DNA from: Brevundimonas subvibrioides
GTDB lineage: Bacteria > Pseudomonadota > Alphaproteobacteria > Caulobacterales > Caulobacteraceae
Assembly: GCA_002280475.1 (NCBI GenBank)
Contig: NCEB01000021.1
Span: 24,533-88,532 of the forward strand
DNA length: 64,000 nucleotides
Reading direction: 5' to 3'
Shown here piece by piece: positions 8,970 through 18,108 of the stretch. The position numbers and the translations under genes are program-made. The notes under the pieces were generated by a model. The model worked only from the letters and a program-made list of their open reading frames with translations, was not told the origin of the DNA and searched no databases. Positions within the stretch are counted from its first letter, which is position 1. Each line of letters starts with the position of its first letter.

Positions 8970-9956
8970 ATGACGATCGAGGCTGAAGCCGAAATCAGGC
9001 GCAAGGAGGCTGCGGAATGGTTCAGCAAGTTGAACCAGCGCCAGGTCACGACCGCCGACATCAGGGACTTCAGCGACTGGCGCCGGGATCCTGAGAACGC
9101 CCGCGCCTTCAGTCGCCTTGAGGCGATGTGGGATGCGGCCGGCACGCTCGCGAAGAGCCCTGGGATGGCGGCGCTCACGGAGGACGCGACGAAACGGGCC
9201 AGCCAGCCCACGCCCAGCCGACGAAGGAGTCCTTCCGGCCGCCTGGTCCCGCTCGGAGCGGCGGGCGCGATCGCCCTAGCGCTGGCAGTGGGAAGCTGGT
9301 CGTGGTGGTCCGCCCAACGCCCGGACGTCTACGACACCGCCATCGGTGAGCAGCGTACGGTCCGGCTCGAGGACGGCTCACGCATCATTCTCGACACGGC
9401 CTCTCACGTCACGGTTCGCTTCACCGACGCCCGTCGCCTGGTCACGCTCGCCTCCGGACGCGCCATGTTCGAGGTCGAAGGCGACGCCGCGCGGCCTTTC
9501 CTCGTGCAGGCGGGTGACACCGAAGTCACCGCCGTCGGGACCCGGTTTGACGTTCGGCGATCGGGCTCGGGGGCGCGTGTCGTCCTGGTCGAAGGGCGTG
9601 TCGATGTCCACAAGCCCTCATCGACCGATGCGCAGTGGACCCTCGCGCCCGGCCAGGAAGTCACGACGTCCGCGCGGACGCCCCGGGTCGTTGCGGTCAA
9701 TGTCCCGGCCGAGACCAGTTGGACGGTCGGACGGCTCACCTTCGAGAACACGCCGATCGCCGCGGCCGTGGCGGAGGTGAACCGCTACAGTTCCAAGCCG
9801 ATAGAGCTTCGCGATCAACGCATCTCGTCGATCCGCGTCAGCGGCGTGTTCAACGCCGGCGACGTCGACGGCTTCGTCGCCGCCCTGCGCGATCTCTATC
9901 ACCTCGAGGCCGTAACCGCAGCCGACGGTCACGTGATCCTCTCCGCGCCGGCTTGA
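8970..9956 (+). CDS. FecR-family anti-sigma/signal transduction protein
   Basis: A 328-aa inner-membrane regulator that relays receptor occupancy to the ECF sigma factor. The cytoplasmic N-terminal sigma-binding domain (about residues 1-55) contains AAEWFSKLNQ and FSDWRRDPENARAF. A single membrane segment follows at about 88-110. The periplasmic FecR domain has EQRTVRLEDGSRIILDT and the VEGDAARPFLVQAG stretch. A C-terminal STN-like domain (from LTFENTPIAAAVAEVNRYS) resembles the secretin/TonB short N-terminal fold that contacts the receptor plug. Located between the sigma factor and the TonB receptor. Confidence 0.9.
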   Translation: MTIEAEAEIRRKEAAEWFSKLNQRQVTTADIRDFSDWRRDPENARAFSRLEAMWDAAGTLAKSPGMAALTEDATKRASQPTPSRRRSPSGRLVPLGAAGAIALALAVGSWSWWSAQRPDVYDTAIGEQRTVRLEDGSRIILDTASHVTVRFTDARRLVTLASGRAMFEVEGDAARPFLVQAGDTEVTAVGTRFDVRRSGSGARVVLVEGRVDVHKPSSTDAQWTLAPGQEVTTSARTPRVVAVNVPAETSWTVGRLTFENTPIAAAVAEVNRYSSKPIELRDQRISSIRVSGVFNAGDVDGFVAALRDLYHLEAVTAADGHVILSAPA

Positions 9957-10047
9957 AAATAATCTGCGCGCGGACTTAGGGGATGCCCCGCGACCCAACG
10001 TCTCCTCCCCGCCCCGCAAAGCCGCGGGTAGAAAAGAGGGGGAGATC

Positions 10048-12999
10048 ATGGGCCACAGATTCACTTCAACCGCGCTCGCCGCGCTCATGCTGGGTGTCGC
10101 GACGCCGGTCATCGCGCAATCGACCGCGGCCGTGCGGACGTTCAGCATCGGAGCCGGTCCGCTTGAGCGCAGCCTGCCGGTGTTCGCCCAGCAGAGCGGC
10201 CTTCAGATCCTCTATCCGAGCGCACTCGTCACCGGCCGCCAGGCTCGAGCCCTCACCGGCGACTACACCCCGGAGGCCGCGCTCGCGGAGCTCCTGCGCG
10301 GGACCGGCCTGACCTATCGCCAGAGCCGTCCGACGGTCTTCGTGCTCGTTGATCCCTCGGCCCGCGCCGAAGTCGAACCGGAAGCGACGCAACTTGAGGA
10401 AGTCGTCGTCACGGGCACCTATCTGCGGGGGGCGGAGAGCCCGTCGCCGGTCACGGTGATCACCCAGGACGACGTGGCGCGGCAGGGTCGCGCGACGGTC
10501 GCCGAGACGCTCGCCGCCTTGCCGCAGAACTTCACCGGAGCTGCCTATGAGGGCTCGGCGGGCACGGGGGCCGACCGCACAAGCCGCAACTCCGCCTATG
10601 CGACCGGGGTCAACCTGCGGGGTCTTGGGGCGGACGCGACCCTCGTTCTGGTCAACGGCCGGCGGATCGCCGGCACCGGCAGCGCCGGCGACTTCTCGGA
10701 CATCTCCAATCTTCCCAGCAGCGCAATCGCCCGCGCGGACGTGTTGCTCGACGGCGCATCGGCCCTCTACGGCGCGGACGCGGTCGGCGGCGTGGTCAAC
10801 ATCATCCTGAAATCCCGCTTTGACGGCGCCGAAAGCCTGGTGCGCGTCGGGGGCACGAGTGAAGGCGGGGCCGAGGAGACCCTCCTGTCCCACAGCGGCG
10901 GCTTCAACTGGTCCAGCGGCGGCCTCATCGCAGCCTATGAGTTCCATGACCGGGGCGAGTTGCGCGCCGCCGACCGTCGCGCGACCGCGAGCGCGGACTT
11001 GCGACCGCTGGGCGGCTCGGACTGGCGCTTCTTCTACGCCGCGCCGGGAAACCTCATGGCGTTCGATCCGGTCAGCGGATCCTACGAACCGACCTACGCC
11101 ATCCCCCGCAGTCAGAACGGGGTGGGCCTCGCGCCGGGAGACTTTCGACCCGGCGAGGTCAACCTGACCAACCAGATGGAAGGCCAGTGGAGCCTGCCCC
11201 ACCAGCGCCGACACAGTGTGTTCGTCGCGGGCCGGCAGGACCTTCCGGGCGGCTTCAGTCTGGACGGCGACCTTCGCTACACCGATCGAACCTACAACCA
11301 GGACTCGGTGGCCGACATCGGCATCCTGTTCGTGACGCCGGACAATCCATTCTTCGTGCCGGTGGCGGGCGAGCCGTATCAGGAAATCGCCTATTCCTTC
11401 GTCAACGACCTGGGACCGAGTCGTGACGAAGGCTTCTCCCGCAGCATCGGCGGCGCGTTCGGGATCGAGGGCGAACTCGCCGGCTGGAACCTCGCGGCCT
11501 ATCTGAGCGGCGGCCGCGAGACCACCGGCCTCACGGCCTCGAACCGGGTGCAGACGACCCATCTCGACGAGGCCCTTGGCGCGACGCCCGATGATCCGTT
11601 GACCGCATTCAACCCGGCGGTCGACGGCTATTTCAACCCTTATGGCGACCCCGCCGCCCATGGCGCGGCTCTGTTGGCCTTCATCGGGTCCGGCTACCTT
11701 CGGTCCGAGAACATCAGCACGGTCGGCTCCTTCAACCTCAAGGCTGACAGCGTGCTCCTCGCTCTGCCGGGCGGCGACCTGCGCATGGCCGTGGGTATCG
11801 ACTATCGCCAGGAGCGCTTCGAAACGTCCGGGGAGAACTTCATCTCCGGCGCAGCGCCGCGCATCGCGGCTTCGACGGCGTTCGAGCGTGATGTCTCGGC
11901 CGCCTTCGTTGAACTGCGCGCGCCGCTGGTGGGCCCCGGCAACGCCCGGCCCGGCCTCGAACGGCTGGAGCTGTCGCTCGCCGGTCGTATCGAGGACCAT
12001 GAGGGGATCGGCCAGACCAGCAATCCCAAGGTCGGCGTCCTCTATAATCCAACGCCCGACCTGCTGCTGCGCGCCAGCTACGGGACCTCGTTCCGCGCCC
12101 CGTCGCTGAGGGAGTTGAACAGCGCCTACCGGCTCGGCCCGGTGTTTCTCGATCGCGCCGGCGCCAATGTGATCAGCATCGTCCAGTACGGGGGCAACCC
12201 CGACCTGATCCCGGAGACGGCGGAGTCCTGGACCGCAGGTTTCGTCTGGACGCCTGCCGCCGCCGAAGGGTTGCGGATAGAGGCCGGCTGGTTTCGGACG
12301 ACGTTCGAGGACCGGATCGCGACCCCCGTCGCGGAGAATCTGATCAACGCCCTGAACGACCCGACACTGGCGCCCTTCATCCGGTACGTGAGCCCCGGCT
12401 CCAATGCGGACGACCTAGCCTATGTCCAGTCCCTGCTCAGCCATCCGGGGAACTACAATCCGAACGTCTTCCCGGCGACCGCCTACGGCGCCGTGATCGA
12501 CAACCGGTACGTCAACGCCTCGGCTGTCGAGGTCGAGGGGCTCGATCTTTCCACACGCTATCGCTTCACCCTGGGGTCGGACGACATCTCGCTCGATGCG
12601 ACCGTGACGCATCTCCTCACCAACGACCGGGCGGTCACCGCCACCTCCCCCACCGAGGACTTGCTGGGCGCACCGAACTTCCCGGCGCGCTGGCGAGGCC
12701 GCTTCAGCGGCCAGTGGATTCGCGGCCCGCTCACGCTCGGTGGCGCGCTCAATCACGTCAGCGGAGGACGGGATCCGGTCAACGGTCACGGGATCGACGA
12801 CTGGATCACTCTGGACGGCCAGGTCCGCTACGACATCGACAGCGGATGGGCCGAAAATCTTTCGCTCACCCTCAACGTGCTGAACCTGACCAATGAGGAG
12901 CCGCCCTTCTACGATGCTCCGGCGGGGATCGGGTACGACGCCGCCAACACCAATGTGCTCGGCCGGCAGGTCTCGCTTCAGCTCGTCAAGCGCTGGTGA
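10048..12999 (+). CDS. TonB-dependent receptor with STN signalling domain
   Basis: A 983-aa outer membrane transducer. A signal peptide (about 1-24, ending VIAQS) is followed by an STN domain (about 30-110: GPLERSLPVFAQQSGLQILY), then a TonB box/plug region beginning near EEVVVTGTYLRG with VTVITQDDVARQG. The long barrel ends in LVKRW, with a terminal aromatic. STN domains occur in receptors that signal through FecR, in agreement with the upstream genes. In lasso peptide loci of Caulobacter and Asticcacaulis, such receptors are thought to import the mature peptide. The isopeptidase gene follows 6 bases later. The substrate is inferred from context only. Confidence 0.9.
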   Translation: MGHRFTSTALAALMLGVATPVIAQSTAAVRTFSIGAGPLERSLPVFAQQSGLQILYPSALVTGRQARALTGDYTPEAALAELLRGTGLTYRQSRPTVFVLVDPSARAEVEPEATQLEEVVVTGTYLRGAESPSPVTVITQDDVARQGRATVAETLAALPQNFTGAAYEGSAGTGADRTSRNSAYATGVNLRGLGADATLVLVNGRRIAGTGSAGDFSDISNLPSSAIARADVLLDGASALYGADAVGGVVNIILKSRFDGAESLVRVGGTSEGGAEETLLSHSGGFNWSSGGLIAAYEFHDRGELRAADRRATASADLRPLGGSDWRFFYAAPGNLMAFDPVSGSYEPTYAIPRSQNGVGLAPGDFRPGEVNLTNQMEGQWSLPHQRRHSVFVAGRQDLPGGFSLDGDLRYTDRTYNQDSVADIGILFVTPDNPFFVPVAGEPYQEIAYSFVNDLGPSRDEGFSRSIGGAFGIEGELAGWNLAAYLSGGRETTGLTASNRVQTTHLDEALGATPDDPLTAFNPAVDGYFNPYGDPAAHGAALLAFIGSGYLRSENISTVGSFNLKADSVLLALPGGDLRMAVGIDYRQERFETSGENFISGAAPRIAASTAFERDVSAAFVELRAPLVGPGNARPGLERLELSLAGRIEDHEGIGQTSNPKVGVLYNPTPDLLLRASYGTSFRAPSLRELNSAYRLGPVFLDRAGANVISIVQYGGNPDLIPETAESWTAGFVWTPAAAEGLRIEAGWFRTTFEDRIATPVAENLINALNDPTLAPFIRYVSPGSNADDLAYVQSLLSHPGNYNPNVFPATAYGAVIDNRYVNASAVEVEGLDLSTRYRFTLGSDDISLDATVTHLLTNDRAVTATSPTEDLLGAPNFPARWRGRFSGQWIRGPLTLGGALNHVSGGRDPVNGHGIDDWITLDGQVRYDIDSGWAENLSLTLNVLNLTNEEPPFYDAPAGIGYDAANTNVLGRQVSLQLVKRW

Positions 13000-13005
13000 T
13001 CGCCC

Positions 13006-15387
13006 ATGCGCATGGTCGTTGTGGCCCTCGCGGGCCTGCTTGCCGCGGCGTGCCCCTCGTCGGCCCGGTCGGACCCGCTCACGGTGGACGTCATTCTGGC
13101 CCTCAAGAGCTTCGGCCGGGTGGCGATCGACCCGTCCGGGGAGGTGGCGGTCTTCGAGGAACGGCGCGCCCGAAGCGACCTCCCTCGTCATGATCTGGAG
13201 GCCGAGGGCGCCATCCGGTACGCCCGGCTCTACCGCATCGACCTCGACGTCTCCGACCGCCCGCGTCCGCTCCTGGCGATGGAGGAGGACGCCGGCTATT
13301 CCATCGGCGCCTTTTCGCCGAGCGGCCGGCGCCTGGCCGTGTTTCGGCTCAGGAACGACGAATGGCGGTTGGGGCTCGTCGAGATCGCGACCGGGCGCGT
13401 GGTCTGGACCGAGGTGGCGCCGGACCTCGGCCTTTGGGGCCGGTCCCTCGAGTGGCTGACGGACGACGCCCTGGTCGTTTTGGGCATGCCTGACGGGGCG
13501 CTGCCCCCGCGACTGGCCGGCCCCCGCGCCGAGCAGGCGCGCCTGCTGGCGCTGAGGGCGGCCGCGACGGCGGGGTCCGCGGCCGCGATCACGGTGGGTG
13601 AGGACGGCGCGCCGGAGGCCTTGTCGCCGCGACGTCTGTCGCGGATCGACGCCATCACCGGCGCGGCGGCCGCGATCGCCGACGGCCCGTTCCTCGACCT
13701 CGAAACCTCTCCGGACGGGCGATATGCCGCGCTTCTCCTGGACGGTCCGCTCCTGCCGCCTCCCTCCGCCGACACGGCGACCGAGGTGCGTCGCGCCCGG
13801 GGGCTGCAGATCGTCGACCTGATCTCCGGCTCCGCCGTACGGCCATCCGACGCCCGCAACATCTCGACCAGCCTTCTGGTTTGGTCGCCGGCGTCCGACG
13901 CCCTTCTGGTGGCGGCAATCGACGAAGAGCCGGCCCGGCTCCTGACCATCGCCCCAGACGGCGCGACGCGGGACGTGACGCCTGCCGGGGCACGACCGAC
14001 AACGCCGATCGATTTCCAAGGCATGGCGACAGCCGAGGGCGGCTGGTTGGGCGGAACTCCGATCTTCAAGGGCCGATCCGGATCCAGGGAGGGCTGGTTC
14101 TTCGCCGACGCCGACGCCTCGCCTCTGACAGGCCTGTCCCCGGACGCCCGGCTCCTCGCCGAAGGAGGGTCTGCGGTTCTGTTCAACAGCGGCGGTCACG
14201 TCGTGCGATTTGACGCCGACCACGGGCACGCAGATCTCGGCCCCGCCGCATCGGCCGCAAACCCCCGCGGTCCGTTCGGATTGCGGGCGCAGAGCGGTTC
14301 TCTGAAAGCCGCCTTCGCCGTGGTCGCGCGTGGCGACGGACGCCTGTGCCAGGTCTGGGTCGACCCTGATGCCGGCTCCCGATGCGTCGCGGCGACGCCC
14401 GGAGCCGCGATCAGTTGGAGCGGGGGGATCAGCCTCGATCGGGGCGCCCTGGAAGATGATCCAAACGCTCTGCGCCTGCAACGCGGCCAACGCCGAGAGG
14501 TGGTCTGGCGGCTGAACTCCGAACTCGACCGGATCTCGGTCGCGGCCCCTCGGCGGATCGCCGGCGTCGGCGGCGCCGGCGGCTGGCTCTATCTGCCGTC
14601 GAACCCGACGGCGACACCGCCCGTGATCGTGGTGCCCTATCAGGGCGAGTCGTACCCCGCTCCGCCGTGGTGGATGCGGCGGGAGTCCACCAGCCTGTCC
14701 ATGGCGCCCCAGCTGATGGCGGCGGCCGGCTACGCCATCCTCGTCCCGGACCTTCCGGCGACTCCGGAACCGGCGGACGGCCTCGCCCATCGCATCCTGG
14801 CGGTCGTCGACGCCGCGGCGGCGGAGGGCCTGGTTGATGCGGAGCGGATCGGCTTGTGGGGCTGGAGCTTCGGCGCCTGGTCCGCGGTGATGAGCGCGGC
14901 GCAGTCTCCTCGCTTCGACGCCGTGGTGGCGTTGAACGGGCCAATGAATTTCTCGACCGTCATCGGAGACGTGGGATCGACGCTGCGCCTCGACGGCGGG
15001 CATGCGCTCGCCGCGGCGGCGAGTGCGCGTTGGCTGGAATCCGGCCAGGCCGAGATGCGGGACGCCTATTGGCGAGCGCCCGACCGGTATCGCCGCAATA
15101 GCCCGTTCGAGCAGGCGGACCGCATCGTCGCGCCGACGCTTCTCGTGGTGGGCGAGTACGATCTGATGCTCGGTCAGTCGGAGCAACTCTACGGCGCCCT
15201 GCACCGTCTGAACCGGCCCGTCGCCCTGACCCTCCTCATCGGCGAGGAACACGGCCTCAGGAGTCCGGGGAATATTCGGCTCTACTACGACCAGATCCGG
15301 AGCTGGTTCGACCGATACCTCATGGGGTCCGGCGGTCCAGCCGTTCCCGCCAGCGACGCACCCACGCCTCCGTCAGGGCCAGACTGA
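13006..15387 (+). CDS. Lasso peptide isopeptidase (AtxE2-like, prolyl oligopeptidase fold)
   Basis: A 793-aa S9-type alpha/beta hydrolase with an N-terminal beta-propeller-like half and a signal peptide (about 1-21). The serine nucleophile lies in GWSFG (Ser621); Asp719 in GEYDLML and His749 in GEEHGL complete a plausible triad. The family (astexin isopeptidase AtxE2) cleaves the macrolactam bond of lasso peptides to give the linear form. The assignment is firm because the receptor is directly upstream and the cyclase, protease and precursors are directly opposite. Its last 68 bases overlap the 3' end of the convergent cyclase gene. Confidence 0.88.
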   Translation: MRMVVVALAGLLAAACPSSARSDPLTVDVILALKSFGRVAIDPSGEVAVFEERRARSDLPRHDLEAEGAIRYARLYRIDLDVSDRPRPLLAMEEDAGYSIGAFSPSGRRLAVFRLRNDEWRLGLVEIATGRVVWTEVAPDLGLWGRSLEWLTDDALVVLGMPDGALPPRLAGPRAEQARLLALRAAATAGSAAAITVGEDGAPEALSPRRLSRIDAITGAAAAIADGPFLDLETSPDGRYAALLLDGPLLPPPSADTATEVRRARGLQIVDLISGSAVRPSDARNISTSLLVWSPASDALLVAAIDEEPARLLTIAPDGATRDVTPAGARPTTPIDFQGMATAEGGWLGGTPIFKGRSGSREGWFFADADASPLTGLSPDARLLAEGGSAVLFNSGGHVVRFDADHGHADLGPAASAANPRGPFGLRAQSGSLKAAFAVVARGDGRLCQVWVDPDAGSRCVAATPGAAISWSGGISLDRGALEDDPNALRLQRGQRREVVWRLNSELDRISVAAPRRIAGVGGAGGWLYLPSNPTATPPVIVVPYQGESYPAPPWWMRRESTSLSMAPQLMAAAGYAILVPDLPATPEPADGLAHRILAVVDAAAAEGLVDAERIGLWGWSFGAWSAVMSAAQSPRFDAVVALNGPMNFSTVIGDVGSTLRLDGGHALAAAASARWLESGQAEMRDAYWRAPDRYRRNSPFEQADRIVAPTLLVVGEYDLMLGQSEQLYGALHRLNRPVALTLLIGEEHGLRSPGNIRLYYDQIRSWFDRYLMGSGGPAVPASDAPTPPSGPD

Positions 15388-17035
15388 GCAGTTGCGAATG
15401 CCCGCCGCGCCACAGCAGGGCGTCCCGGGTGAGGCGGTCCTCCAGGCCCGGATCGATCAACCCCGCCTCCGCCAGGGCGCCGCCGAGCAGATAGTCGCGC
15501 AGGAAAGCCAGGTGCGCGGCGACCGCGCCGCCATAGTAGGCGCCCAGTTCGCCTTTCGAGCGGCGGTCAAGGATCGATGATGGAAGGACGTCCGCGAAGG
15601 CGGCGCGCGCCGCAGCCCGGTCGCGCCCGCCCCAAGTCAGATCGACCGTCGAAATGGCCAACCCCGCCTCCATCACAGGCTGGCTCAGCAACGGATTGAC
15701 GCAGGGACCAAGCCGACTGCGGAGCGCCGGCCCCTGAAAGGTCTGGCAGAACGCCAAGGCCGACATCTGGATCGCCTTGGCTGGCGGGACGTTGGCCAGA
15801 TCGTCCAGCCAGGGATGGTCCCAAACGGCGCGATGGCGGACTTCGTCGCGCCAGTCCCGGGCGAGGGCCGTCGGCCACACGGAGCGCCGCAGCCATCGCG
15901 CGAGCCGATGCAGGATCGCTGCGCGCGCCCGGCCTCGACGCTCCCAAATCTCATCCACGGCGATCAGGAGGCTCGGCATCTGGAAGAAGACGGCGTCGCC
16001 TCCCTGCCCTGTCAGCGAGCCCCAGGCGCCCATCGCCTCGATCCGGTCGGCGATGTCGTCGTTGTAGTCGGGATCGATGTCGTTGGCCGCCGGCCTGAAG
16101 GTTTCGGCGCAGGCCGCCAGACGGGCGGCGTCGAGCCTGAGGCCGTCGCGGCGGACTTCCGTCAGCGTGAAGACGTGCCGCCCCGCGACCGCCCGGGCGT
16201 AGGCCCGTTCGTCGCCCTCCGGCTGATCGACGTAGTGGTTGACCCAGGCGGCCACGCTCCGGCGCTGATCGGCGGTCAGGACGCCCGCCACGATGGCGGA
16301 GTCCAGTCCGCCGCTGACTTCGGCGATCCAGCGCCTGTCGCCCGCCAGCGCCCTCACCGACCCTTCCACCGCCCCCCTAAGGTCCGGAGGCGGCCGCGAG
16401 GCGCGGTCTCGATAGAGGTCCGCAGGCCGCCAGATCTGATGCGCCCGGTTGACGCCCTCCCCGATGACCCGCAGCTCGCCGCCGGCGACGGCCTCCAATC
16501 CAGTCAGGGCCAGCCGATGACGATGCTCGCCGGGGCGGTCCACCAAGGCAGCGACCGCGCCCCAATCCAACGCGATCCCGTCGGGCAGCCAAGGGTCGAT
16601 GACGGCCGCAGCGCTCGTCGAGATCAGGGTCACGCCGGCCTTGCGCCAGACGACACAGTCCAGGGCGCCGGACGGGTCGCGGAGCACCGCGACGTCGCCT
16701 TCGACCCGCCGGACCAACAGGTATCGCCCCCAATAGCCCGCGCAAATGGCGCGTGCATGCGCCGCATTGAGACGCCGGCATCCCAGGGCGCCCCGGGCTC
16801 GCGGCGACAGCGCATGGCCGTCGCCGTCGTAGACCTCGCCAATCAGCACGCCGTGCCCGTCCAGCCCCCGCACGGCCTCCAGCCGTCCACCGGTAGGAGC
16901 GAACACCTGGATGAAGGGGTCGTGCGACTTGCGCGACCAGCCGGCCCGGCTCAGGCGCTGTCGAACGGGCGCCACCAAGGCGTCGAGCGCGGCCGGCGTG
17001 TCACCCACGAGAATGATTGCGCAGTCCGCCGCCAC
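15320..17035 (-). CDS. Lasso peptide cyclase (asparagine-synthetase-like, C protein)
   Basis: A 571-aa homologue of McjC/lasso C proteins, which adenylate the ring Asp or Glu side chain and close the macrolactam with the N-terminal amine. The ATP-pyrophosphatase loop SGGLDS is at residues 241-246. An N-terminal glutaminase-like half (about 1-190) lacks the Cys1 nucleophile of true asparagine synthetases, as expected in this family. The start is a GTG one base after the stop of gene B, so translation is coupled. The 3' end overlaps the convergent isopeptidase gene. Confidence 0.9.
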   Translation of the reverse strand: MAADCAIILVGDTPAALDALVAPVRQRLSRAGWSRKSHDPFIQVFAPTGGRLEAVRGLDGHGVLIGEVYDGDGHALSPRARGALGCRRLNAAHARAICAGYWGRYLLVRRVEGDVAVLRDPSGALDCVVWRKAGVTLISTSAAAVIDPWLPDGIALDWGAVAALVDRPGEHRHRLALTGLEAVAGGELRVIGEGVNRAHQIWRPADLYRDRASRPPPDLRGAVEGSVRALAGDRRWIAEVSGGLDSAIVAGVLTADQRRSVAAWVNHYVDQPEGDERAYARAVAGRHVFTLTEVRRDGLRLDAARLAACAETFRPAANDIDPDYNDDIADRIEAMGAWGSLTGQGGDAVFFQMPSLLIAVDEIWERRGRARAAILHRLARWLRRSVWPTALARDWRDEVRHRAVWDHPWLDDLANVPPAKAIQMSALAFCQTFQGPALRSRLGPCVNPLLSQPVMEAGLAISTVDLTWGGRDRAAARAAFADVLPSSILDRRSKGELGAYYGGAVAAHLAFLRDYLLGGALAEAGLIDPGLEDRLTRDALLWRGGHSQLLSLALTEAWVRRWRERLDRRTP

Positions 17036-17036
17036 C

Positions 17037-17702
17037 TCAGATCACCAGGATCGGCCGATAGACGGTTAGGGTTTCCGGCGCCTCGCTGACGCACTGGTCG
17101 CCACTCTGCAGCCAGCAATGGGCGAGAAAGGGGAAGGTGCGGACCCCGAACACCCAGTCCGCGTCCAGATCCGCCGCATTGACGAAGCGCAGCAGCAGCT
17201 CTGCTTGGAGAAGACAGGCGCCGGTCCAGGGGGCCAGCGGGAGCAACTGGCGGAACACCTCGACCCGCGCCGCGAGCGCCTCGGGATCCGAACGGCGGCC
17301 GCCACGCCGGGCGTATCGGCGGCTGAGCTCCAGAAGCGTCGGCCGGCGCCGCACCGCGTCGATCCAAATGAAGGCGAACGTGGCCACGTCCCGCAGCGTC
17401 GGCCGGATCGGCGGCTGAGCGGGCAGGCGGGCAGACGGCAGGGCCGGCGGCGGGATTCGATCGTCCGGCGCCGACGTGGGGTGCAGCAGCTCTTCGGCCG
17501 CAAGGCGAAGAAGCTCCTCCATCGACCCCCGAACTTGCCGACCGTCGATCCGGAGATCGCCGCACTCCGGCAAGCAAAGATAGTCGTCTTCAGCGAGATC
17601 GAGCAGGACCAGATCGGCGCCGACGCGGACCGCGTGTATCCCCTCCCCGAGCCACCCGCAGTCAGCATCGGGCGCCCCATCGGCGAGAAGCGCGTCAGTC
17701 AT
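17037..17702 (-). CDS. Lasso peptide B protein: RRE plus leader peptidase
   Basis: A 221-aa fusion of a PqqD-like leader-recognition domain (about residues 1-80, LVLLDLAEDDYLCLPE) and a transglutaminase-like cysteine protease (about 100-221) with candidate catalytic Cys163 in WTGACLLQ and His195 in FPFLAHCWL. It removes the leader before cyclisation. The ATG at 17702 is preferred to the in-frame ATG at 17834. The 17834 start has a poorly placed ribosome site and adds 44 low-complexity residues, while the same DNA in another frame encodes a clear precursor peptide whose TGA lies two bases before 17702. Confidence 0.9.
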   Translation of the reverse strand: MTDALLADGAPDADCGWLGEGIHAVRVGADLVLLDLAEDDYLCLPECGDLRIDGRQVRGSMEELLRLAAEELLHPTSAPDDRIPPPALPSARLPAQPPIRPTLRDVATFAFIWIDAVRRRPTLLELSRRYARRGGRRSDPEALAARVEVFRQLLPLAPWTGACLLQAELLLRFVNAADLDADWVFGVRTFPFLAHCWLQSGDQCVSEAPETLTVYRPILVI

Positions 17703-17704
17703 CC

Positions 17705-17827
17705 TCACCCCGCGGGCCGGTTGAGATCGAGGGTCGGTTTGAGGTCCAGATGTCGGCCTCGCCCGCCTCGCGTGCAGTTCCGCGCCATCCCGAGGCGCAG
17801 AAGCCGATGGATCGTGGACTTTGACAT
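17705..17827 (-). CDS. Lasso precursor peptide A3 (40 aa)
   Basis: A small gene too short for default gene callers and masked by a longer alternative start of the B gene in another frame. A ribosome site AGGGAG lies 7 bases before the ATG. The leader ends in LLRLGMARNCTR, matching the other two precursors (RLG-x-AR-x-x-TR), with the conserved Thr at the penultimate leader position. The predicted 20-residue core starts GGRGRHLDLKP, giving a Gly1-Asp8 eight-residue ring and a 12-residue tail ending LNRPAG. The gene lies directly before gene B. The call rests on the leader match, spacing and operon position. Confidence 0.82.
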   Translation of the reverse strand: MSKSTIHRLLRLGMARNCTRGGRGRHLDLKPTLDLNRPAG

Positions 17828-17853
17828 CAGTCATCTCCCTGTTTGCGGCGAAA

Positions 17854-17868
17854 GGCGGCCGAGCCGCC
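17854..17868 (-). other. Small hairpin ahead of precursor A3
   Basis: GGCGGC and GCCGCC arms (6 bp) around a 3-base loop lie 14 bases upstream of the A3 ribosome site. It may help define mRNA ends between the precursor genes. Confidence 0.35.
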
Positions 17869-17884
17869 CTCCAAGACGCCCGGC

Positions 17885-17909
17885 GGGGCCGTCCGAAGCG
17901 GGCGGCCCC
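17885..17909 (-). terminator. Hairpin after precursor A2 (attenuator or mRNA-stabilising stem)
   Basis: A 10-bp stem (17885-17894 with 17900-17909, one G-U pair) and a 5-base loop, starting 6 bases past the A2 stop codon. No T-run follows, so it is more likely a partial terminator or 3'-end stabiliser than a full terminator. It would let precursor mRNA exceed that of the B and C enzymes. Confidence 0.5.
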
Positions 17910-17915
17910 TTGGAG

Positions 17916-18041
17916 TCATTCCGGCGGCATCGTCCAGTGGCGGGCCGGGTTCAGTTCGGTGAACGGGCCCATCAGGATCGCCCGGGTCAGCCGACGGGCG
18001 GCCCCCAGACGCAGGACGCGCGTCTTGGTTTGGATCTTCAT
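17916..18041 (-). CDS. Lasso precursor peptide A2 (41 aa)
   Basis: Starts MKIQTKTRVLRLGAARR and carries the conserved leader end LRLGAARRLTR with Thr at -2. The predicted core starts at Ala21: AILMGPFTELNP, with Glu29 at core position 9, so an Ala1-Glu9 ring is possible. The 12-residue tail ends HWTMPPE and has bulky His and Trp residues that could act as steric plugs. An AGGAGAGG ribosome site precedes the ATG. Ala as first core residue is less common than Gly but known in caulonodin-type lasso peptides. Paralogous to A1 (shared E-L-N-P at core positions 9-12). Confidence 0.88.
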   Translation of the reverse strand: MKIQTKTRVLRLGAARRLTRAILMGPFTELNPARHWTMPPE

Positions 18042-18108
18042 GGATCCTCTCCTGTGTCAGGACTGGCCTCTGGTTGCGGCGTCCGGGGCGAGGCCGGGCC
18101 CGGACGTC

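Noticed and set aside
10066..12000. 644-codon open frame antisense to the TonB receptor
   Set aside because: Same reason: a by-product of codon bias opposite a real gene.
12415..15252. 945-codon open frame antisense to the receptor and isopeptidase genes
   Set aside because: Composition-driven open frame opposite two clearly conserved genes; Arg/Gly/His-rich protein with no domain.
17037..17834. Longer form of the lasso B protein starting at 17834
   Set aside because: The extra 44 residues are low in complexity, the ribosome site would touch the ATG, and another frame in the same DNA encodes a well-formed precursor peptide ending 2 bases before the start at 17702.
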